A stretch of 64,000 bases of DNA, taken from JAXGQD01 sp040766665. GTDB taxonomy: Bacteria > Bacillota > Clostridia > Saccharofermentanales > Fastidiosipilaceae. Numbering within the stretch: position 1 is the stretch's first letter; each line of letters begins with the position of its first letter. Shown here one piece after another: positions 59,074-64,000 of the stretch. The translations under genes were made by a program, and so were the position numbers. Location: contig JAXGQD010000008.1 of NCBI GenBank assembly GCA_040766665.1, positions 1 through 64,000 of the forward strand, written 5' to 3'. The notes beneath the pieces were generated by a model. The model saw only the letters and a list, made by a program, of their open reading frames with translations, ran no database searches and was not told the DNA's origin.

Positions 59074-59087
59074 TTTCCTAATAAAAT
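59059..59087 (+). promoter_or_regulatory. deoR-glycyl radical enzyme promoter
   Basis: TTGACA (59059-59064) and TAAAAT (59082-59087) with a 17-base spacer, 24 bases before the DeoR start codon. Confidence 0.75.
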
Positions 59088-59111
59088 TAGTGCGACCCTA
59101 ATGGAGGAAGC

Positions 59112-59873
59112 ATGAACGCCAGACAAATTGAAATCATTCAAGATTTTTCGAAAAGCGATAAGCTCAGCGTCACTTGGTTAGCCAAGAAGTATGCTGTCTC
59201 CCAAGTCACCATTCGTAACGACCTGAAAAAGCTTGAAAAAGATGGCTTTCTGGTACGCACACATGGCGGAGCAATCACAGCAAGCGAAGAGAAATTAGAT
59301 CATCGCATGACCAAACGTTTTGCCGTCAAACTGCGTATCGCGGAAGCAGCTGCTGACTTGGTCAGCCCGGGTGAAACCATCATCATCGAGTCCGGATCAA
59401 CCAACGCCCTACTGGCGCGTTGTTTGGCGGAATCGAAAGAAGTGAACATCATTACGAATTCTTGCTACATCGCCAACTACTTGCGCGACCTGCCCATGGC
59501 CAAGGTAGTGCTCCTCGGAGGCGAATACCAGAGTGACTCAGACGTCTGCGTCGGACCGCTCACCAAGCTCGCCTTACAGGCATTCAGTGTGAACAAAATG
59601 TTCTTCGGAACAGACGGTTACTCGGAAGACGGCGGCTTTACCTCAGACAATCTGCAGCGTGCAGAAATTGTCCTATCCATGGCTGAGCGCGCCAAGGAGT
59701 GCATCCTGGTCTCTGACTCCTCGAAGTTCAGAGAGGACGGACACCGCGGCATAGTTTCCGGCCTAGGCTTAGAAAAAACCAGTCGCATCATCAGTGACGA
59801 AGGCATGCCCCAGACCGCGCAGAAGCTCTTCAAAAAACATAAAATTGCCCTCACCCTTGTCCCGGCAAACTAA
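59112..59873 (+). CDS. DeoR family transcription regulator
   Basis: 253 residues. N-terminal helix-turn-helix (SVTWLAKKYAVSQVTIRNDLKKLEKDGFLVRTHGGA) and a DeoRC sensor domain with IIESGSTNALLA, LLGGEYQSDSD and FFGTDGYSEDGGF. The sensor usually binds a phosphorylated sugar or polyol. It precedes the radical enzyme by 105 bases and is divergent from its activase, so it should control both. GGAGG precedes the ATG. Confidence 0.92.
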   Translation: MNARQIEIIQDFSKSDKLSVTWLAKKYAVSQVTIRNDLKKLEKDGFLVRTHGGAITASEEKLDHRMTKRFAVKLRIAEAAADLVSPGETIIIESGSTNALLARCLAESKEVNIITNSCYIANYLRDLPMAKVVLLGGEYQSDSDVCVGPLTKLALQAFSVNKMFFGTDGYSEDGGFTSDNLQRAEIVLSMAERAKECILVSDSSKFREDGHRGIVSGLGLEKTSRIISDEGMPQTAQKLFKKHKIALTLVPAN

Positions 59874-59978
59874 ACCGACACCGCAACATCGCTAAAGCAG
59901 ATAAAAATCCCCGTCAAGCAACCGCAAATGCAGCAACTAATACCGGCAAAAGCCTCAACAGAAAGGAACCCCAAGAAA

Positions 59979-62390
59979 ATGAATGACTTTTTCGGAACCT
60001 CAACACCACGCGTGCAAGCCATGCGTAGCAAACTGCTCGATTACAAATCAACCGTTTGTATCGACCGCGCCCGTATCATCACCCGCGTTTACAAAGAGCA
60101 TCCCGAACAACCCGTGATCATGAAACGCGCCTTGGCGATGAAAGCAATCCTCGAAGAAATGCCCATATTCATTGATGATGGCGAACTGATTGTCGGCAAT
60201 CAGGCCAGCGAACACCGTGGAGCTCCTATCTTCCCCGAATATGCAGTCGACTGGATTGTTAACGAAATTGACGAGTTTGATAAACGCCCCGGCGACCGCT
60301 TCTATATAGATGAGGCTCTAAAACCCGAATTGCTGGAAATCTGTGAGTACTGGAAGGGCCACACTCTGAAAGACAAAGCCCTCGCCATGATGACCAAGGA
60401 ATCCCGTTTCCTTTATGACATCGGTATGATCAAAGCCGAAGGTAACATCACTTCCGGCGACGCCCACATTGCCGTGGACTATGCCACCGTGTTGAACAAA
60501 GGCCTCAAGGATGTCAAACGTCGCGCTCAAGAGCGTTACGACAGACTCGATATCTCCAATTTCCAAGACTACAAGAAACAGTTCTTCCTGCAGGCTGTCA
60601 TTATCATGTGTGACGCCGTGGTGACTTTTGCCCACCGCTTCGCCAAATTGGCCGCTGAACAAGCAGCCGCGAGCACTGACCCGGTCAGAAAAGCCGAGTT
60701 GGAAAACATCTCCGCCATCTGCTACAAGGTTCCCGAGAACCCTGCCGAGAGCTTCTACGAGGCCGTGCAGAGCACCTGGCTGATTCAGCTGATTCTGCAG
60801 ATCGAATCCAACGGTCACTCCCTCTCCTTCGGTCGTGTGGACCAGTACCTCTATCCTTTCTATGCGAAAGATAAAATTGCTGGCAAAATCGACGAAGAAG
60901 GCGCTTCCGAGTTGCTCGAGTGCCTCTGGATGAAGGCTTATACCATCAACAAAATCCGCGCTTGGTCCCATACCCGTTTCTCAGCCGGCGGCCCGCTCTA
61001 CCAGAACGCCACCATCGGCGGTCAAACCAAAGACGGCAAAGACGCGTCCAACGCCCTGTCTTACTTGGTGCTGCGTTCAGTCGGTCGTATCCGCTTCACC
61101 CAGCCCAACCTGACCGTGCGCTACCACAGCGGTATGCCCAAAGAGTTCTTGCAGGCAGCTATCCAAGTCGTCAAACTCGGCTTCGGTATGCCCGCCTTCA
61201 ACAACGACGAGGTCATCATTCCTTCCTTTATCAAACTCGGCGTGTCCAAAGAGGACGCTTACAACTACTCAGCCATCGGCTGTGTTGAGGTCGCGGTTCC
61301 CGGTAAATGGGGCTATCGCTGCACTGGCATGAGCTTCCTGAACTTCGGTAAGGTCATGATGTCCGCGCTGAACGACGGTGTAGAGCCGCTGTCGGGCAAT
61401 AGACTTTTGCCTGCTACCGGCAAACACTTCAGAGATATGGAAAGCTACGACGAAGTCTTTGACGCCTGGTCCAAAGCGGTGCGTTACTTCACCCGCCAAG
61501 CCGTCATCATGGACACCACTGCTGACTATGCGCTCGAGATGGAAACACCCGACGTACTCTGCAGTGCCTTGACCGATGACTGTATCGAACGCGGCCTGAC
61601 CATCAAAGAAGGCGGCGCAGTTTATGACTACGTCTCCGGCTTGCAAGTCGGTATCGCCAACCTGGGTAACTCCCTGGCGGCCATCAAGAAGCTGGTCTTC
61701 GAAGAGAAGGTCATCACCAAAGACGAACTCTGGGACGCTTTGGAAAGCAACTTTGAAGATGAAGAAGGCGAGCGTATCCGTCAGCTGCTGATCAACAGAG
61801 CACCGAAATTCGGTAACGACAATGACTACGTTGACGAGATCCTGGTTGATGCGTACGGCGAGTACATCGATGAGATTCAAAATTACAAGAACACCCGTTA
61901 CGGTCGCGGACCTATCGGCGGAGGTTATTACCCCGGTACCTCCTCCATCTCGGCCAACGTGCCTCAGGGCAGCAGCGTTTCCGCTACACCCGACGGCCGC
62001 AAAGCCAGAGAGCCCTTGGCTGAAGGTGCTTCCCCCTCCCACGGCACTGACATCAACAGCCCGACCGGCGTTTACAAATCGATGGGCAAACTGCCCAACG
62101 ACCGCATCACCGGAGGCGTGCTGCTGAACCAGAAACTTTCACCCGCATCGGTTGCGACCGAAGCTGGCGAAGAGAAACTGATGGCGCTCATCCGTGGCTT
62201 CTTTGATGATCTGCATGGCTTCCATGTCCAATACAACATCGTCTCCCGCGAGACCTTGCTGGAAGCACAGCGCGAACCTCAAAAGCATCGCGACCTGATT
62301 GTCCGCGTGGCCGGCTACAGTGCATTCTTTAATGTGCTCTCCGCTGACACACAAAACGACATCATCGAGAGAACAGAGCATACACTCTGA
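59979..62390 (+). CDS. Glycyl radical enzyme, PflD/dehydratase-like
   Basis: 803 residues from the ATG after AAAGGA; a frame 17 residues longer lacks support. Thiyl-radical cysteine Cys435 in AIGCVEVAVPGK with general base Glu437, and the glycyl loop RVAGYSAFF with Gly779, 24 residues from the end. GCVE in place of Cys-Cys rules out pyruvate formate-lyase. It places the protein with the diol/polyol dehydratase and PflD (YbiW) branch. The activase is divergent and a ROK kinase follows, which suggests a sugar- or polyol-phosphate substrate. Oxygen would split the chain at the glycine. Exact reaction unknown. Confidence 0.9.
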   Translation: MNDFFGTSTPRVQAMRSKLLDYKSTVCIDRARIITRVYKEHPEQPVIMKRALAMKAILEEMPIFIDDGELIVGNQASEHRGAPIFPEYAVDWIVNEIDEFDKRPGDRFYIDEALKPELLEICEYWKGHTLKDKALAMMTKESRFLYDIGMIKAEGNITSGDAHIAVDYATVLNKGLKDVKRRAQERYDRLDISNFQDYKKQFFLQAVIIMCDAVVTFAHRFAKLAAEQAAASTDPVRKAELENISAICYKVPENPAESFYEAVQSTWLIQLILQIESNGHSLSFGRVDQYLYPFYAKDKIAGKIDEEGASELLECLWMKAYTINKIRAWSHTRFSAGGPLYQNATIGGQTKDGKDASNALSYLVLRSVGRIRFTQPNLTVRYHSGMPKEFLQAAIQVVKLGFGMPAFNNDEVIIPSFIKLGVSKEDAYNYSAIGCVEVAVPGKWGYRCTGMSFLNFGKVMMSALNDGVEPLSGNRLLPATGKHFRDMESYDEVFDAWSKAVRYFTRQAVIMDTTADYALEMETPDVLCSALTDDCIERGLTIKEGGAVYDYVSGLQVGIANLGNSLAAIKKLVFEEKVITKDELWDALESNFEDEEGERIRQLLINRAPKFGNDNDYVDEILVDAYGEYIDEIQNYKNTRYGRGPIGGGYYPGTSSISANVPQGSSVSATPDGRKAREPLAEGASPSHGTDINSPTGVYKSMGKLPNDRITGGVLLNQKLSPASVATEAGEEKLMALIRGFFDDLHGFHVQYNIVSRETLLEAQREPQKHRDLIVRVAGYSAFFNVLSADTQNDIIERTEHTL

Positions 62391-62502
62391 TTGATTAACG
62401 CTTGATTAAACCGCATAATAAGCTCAGCGCCTAGGTGTTGGGCTTATTATCTTTCGCCTGGAAGTTAGGTTTATTATCTTTGATGAGAAGGAAGGTTTTG
62501 CC
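62391..62502 (+). other. Intergenic hairpin and short duplication between the radical enzyme and kinase genes
   Basis: TAATAAGC and GCTTATTA (62415-62450) form an 8-bp stem around a 20-base loop with only a weak T run, so it may lower rather than stop readthrough. A GG(C/T)TTATTATCTTT sequence occurs twice in direct order (near 62440 and 62468). The kinase ribosome site GAAGGAAGG follows. Confidence 0.5.
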
Positions 62503-63477
62503 ATGACAAAGACAGATCGCTATACCATCGGGGTGGATGCCGGTGGCACAAAAGTCGCTTTCGGGCTTTTCGACTCCGAGCATCGGATTGTTGAACGTGA
62601 TCGCATTGACACACCTTTGGATTGCAGCGCAGAGGAATTGCTGGATCAAATCGCCACGGTCGCCAAAGAGATGGTCGCCCGTCACGGAATCAGCTTAGAG
62701 CAGCTGGACGGCGTGGGGGTGGGTTTCCCCTCCATGATTGACCTGCGCAGTGGCTATATCATCATCACTTCCGCCATACCCGAGCTTAAGGAAGTGGCGG
62801 CGCAAAGTATTTTGCAAAAACATTTCGACGCACCCGTCACCATCGGTAACGACGGCCATTGTGGTGCGTTGGCTGAGCACGCTTACGGTGCCGGTCGCGG
62901 CTTTGACAACATGCTCTACATCCCCTTCTCTACAGGTATCAGCTCCGCCATTATCCTCGACGGTGAGTTGCATCGCGGCAGCTTCGGTTCAGCCGGTGAA
63001 AGCGGTCACGCCATCGCTACACCAGATAAGGGTGTGCTCTGTGGCTGCGGCAATCGTGGCTGCTTCATGTCCTATATTTCCGGCCGTTACATTGTGGAGC
63101 ACATCAAGAATTGGCTGGCAGAGGGCGAGCCCAGCATGATGGTCGAACTGGCCCAGAATAATCCGGACAACATCGACGGACGTGTCCTGGCGGCAGCCTA
63201 TCAAGCGGAAGATCCGATGGCCATCAAAGCGATTCGTCAGATGATTCACTACATGGGTTACTGGCTCTTCAACCTCTACATGACTTTCAACGTGGACTGC
63301 TTCGTCTTCGGAGGTGGCTTGGTCAACTTGGGCGACGCCTATTTCAAGCCCTTGCGCGAAGAATTCGAGAAGTATTTGGTAGCGAAACCGCTGGGCGAAA
63401 TTCACTTCAAGTACGCAGAACTGAAGGATGATTTCGGTATCATCGGCGCCGAGCAGCTGATTCATATCGGGAAGTAG
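62503..63477 (+). CDS. ROK family sugar kinase
   Basis: 324 residues. ATP-binding GVDAGGTKVAFGLFD at the start, substrate block GNDGHCGALAEH with the catalytic Asp, and the zinc site GHAI...CGCGNRGC. The usual CxE after the zinc cysteines is CFMSY here. ROK kinases phosphorylate glucose, N-acetylmannosamine, fructose or related sugars. No DNA-binding domain is present, so it is an enzyme and not a repressor. Downstream of the radical enzyme on the same strand; probably feeds it phosphorylated substrate. Confidence 0.9.
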   Translation: MTKTDRYTIGVDAGGTKVAFGLFDSEHRIVERDRIDTPLDCSAEELLDQIATVAKEMVARHGISLEQLDGVGVGFPSMIDLRSGYIIITSAIPELKEVAAQSILQKHFDAPVTIGNDGHCGALAEHAYGAGRGFDNMLYIPFSTGISSAIILDGELHRGSFGSAGESGHAIATPDKGVLCGCGNRGCFMSYISGRYIVEHIKNWLAEGEPSMMVELAQNNPDNIDGRVLAAAYQAEDPMAIKAIRQMIHYMGYWLFNLYMTFNVDCFVFGGGLVNLGDAYFKPLREEFEKYLVAKPLGEIHFKYAELKDDFGIIGAEQLIHIGK

Positions 63478-63498
63478 GCTTAGGTTTAGTAGGTTTAA

Positions 63499-63534
63499 AA
63501 AAGCGGTGTGGGCCGGATGGCTGACACCGCTTTT
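63499..63534 (+). terminator. Terminator after the ROK kinase
   Basis: AAAAGCGGTGT and ACACCGCTTTT form an 11-bp stem around a 14-base loop, 22 bases after the kinase stop. Confidence 0.75.
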
Positions 63535-63542
63535 GATTTGTG

Positions 63543-63910
63543 TAAGTCGCGTTGCTTGGGTGGCGGCGACACCGATCCACTAAATCTTATCAAGAGGCGG
63601 TTTTTTAGCCCACTTTTTTCGGGGATGTGGTTAAAAGCGCCCATGGACAGCTGGCGGACAAGTCGAAAGGCTGTTTTCAGCCCACTTTTTACAGGGATGT
63701 GGTGGCGGCGACCACACAGTCGTAAATAGTGCCACAAAATCGTGTGTTTGACGTGGGCAGAGACTCTAAAACCACCGAAATAACCACATCCCCGAAAATT
63801 TTGTCCATTTTTCATTGCTCCGCTCAGGCCAATACGAATCATCGCAAGACAGCCGAAGCGCGACTCCGCCTCGAATCCGTCGCATTGCTAGGGAGGCTGC
63901 TACACCGCTT
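63543..63910. repeat. Inverted copy of the 335-bp repeat, with GTCGC hairpin
   Basis: Reverse-strand version of the units at 50986-51697: GCCCACTTTTTTCGGGGATGTGG, CCACTTTTTACAGGGATGTGGT, AAATCGTGTGTTTGACG and CCACATCCCCGAAAATTTTGTCC occur in reversed order, ending with GCTACACCGCTT at 63910. One full unit is present, preceded by part of a neighbour (63543-63574). It lies directly after the kinase terminator. Confidence 0.75.
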
Positions 63911-64000
63911 TGGAATCTCAGTTTTACGCCCCGCTTCGATTTGGCAAAAATGACGGCTGTGCGGGAATTCACTCTGATTTACAGCTCATCACTCAATAAA
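63911..64000. other. Window end, nothing recognised
   Basis: About 90 bases with no supported gene or signal. Confidence 0.4.

Noticed and set aside
59928..59978. Longer N-terminus of the glycyl radical enzyme
   Set aside because: The extra 17 residues lack a ribosome site and a family match; the ATG at 59979 has AAAGGA and begins the conserved sequence.
59979..62390. Pyruvate formate-lyase
   Set aside because: The active site is GCVE, with one cysteine and a glutamate, rather than the adjacent cysteine pair of pyruvate formate-lyase, and the activase has the extra ferredoxin insert.

Overview
The window comes from a Gram-positive anaerobe of the Bacillota, most likely a Clostridia-type organism. 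Evidence: strong GGAGG ribosome sites with many TTG/GTG starts, an LPXTG surface protein, RemA, a Crh-like HPr, a DarA-type c-di-AMP receptor, a B. subtilis-like yaaO-tmk-darA-holB-ricT-trmN6-rsmI gene order, pyruvate phosphate dikinase and an oxygen-sensitive glycyl radical enzyme. I cannot name the genus from the sequence alone.

Layout. 1-11 kb is an AT-richer accessory region. It holds a YitT membrane protein, a CPBP protease with a frameshifted TetR gene, a stand-alone TipAS thiopeptide-binding domain, three small double-glycine-leader peptides, an LPXTG collagen-adhesin-like protein divergent from a LytTR regulator, and DUF2254 and DUF1801 proteins. 11.3-16.6 kb is a small island (BCCT transporter, SDR, DMT exporter, two-HTH AraC regulator). 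It is flanked by 123-bp direct repeats of tRNA-Asn plus the end of 5S rRNA. 16.5-22 kb is an rRNA operon on the minus strand (16S, tRNA-Ala, 23S, 5S, tRNA-Asn). 22-38.3 kb is core housekeeping on the minus strand: ppdK, yicC-remA-gmk-rpoZ-glyQS, crh-like-uvrC-phosphoesterase, tsaE-tsaB-rimI, rplM-rpsI and a large YfhO protein.

38.4-40.4 kb holds hairpin repeats and an IS1111-type IS110-family element. Its 3' non-coding region has the features expected of a bridge (seek) RNA, and an unoccupied paralogue of its target lies in the same window. 40.6-50.7 kb is again core (rsmI to the yaaO-like decarboxylase, with a patatin and a ferredoxin added), followed by small hypothetical genes. 50.7-51.7 kb contains tandem 335-bp repeats. 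51.7-54.3 kb is a heavy-metal efflux system (P-type ATPase, HMA chaperone, CadC-like regulator). 54.5-57.3 kb has two frameshifted genes, then a 39-bp tandem hairpin array. 58-63.5 kb is a glycyl-radical-enzyme locus: activating enzyme, divergent DeoR regulator, the radical enzyme and a ROK sugar kinase.

Two themes cut across the regions. First, four genes are broken by single-base changes, most of them in homopolymer runs, which may be sequencing error rather than real decay. Second, three families of intergenic repeats recur: a GTCGCA...TGCGAC hairpin, a TAATCCAAG palindrome and a 335-bp unit. One of them is the landing site of the IS element.
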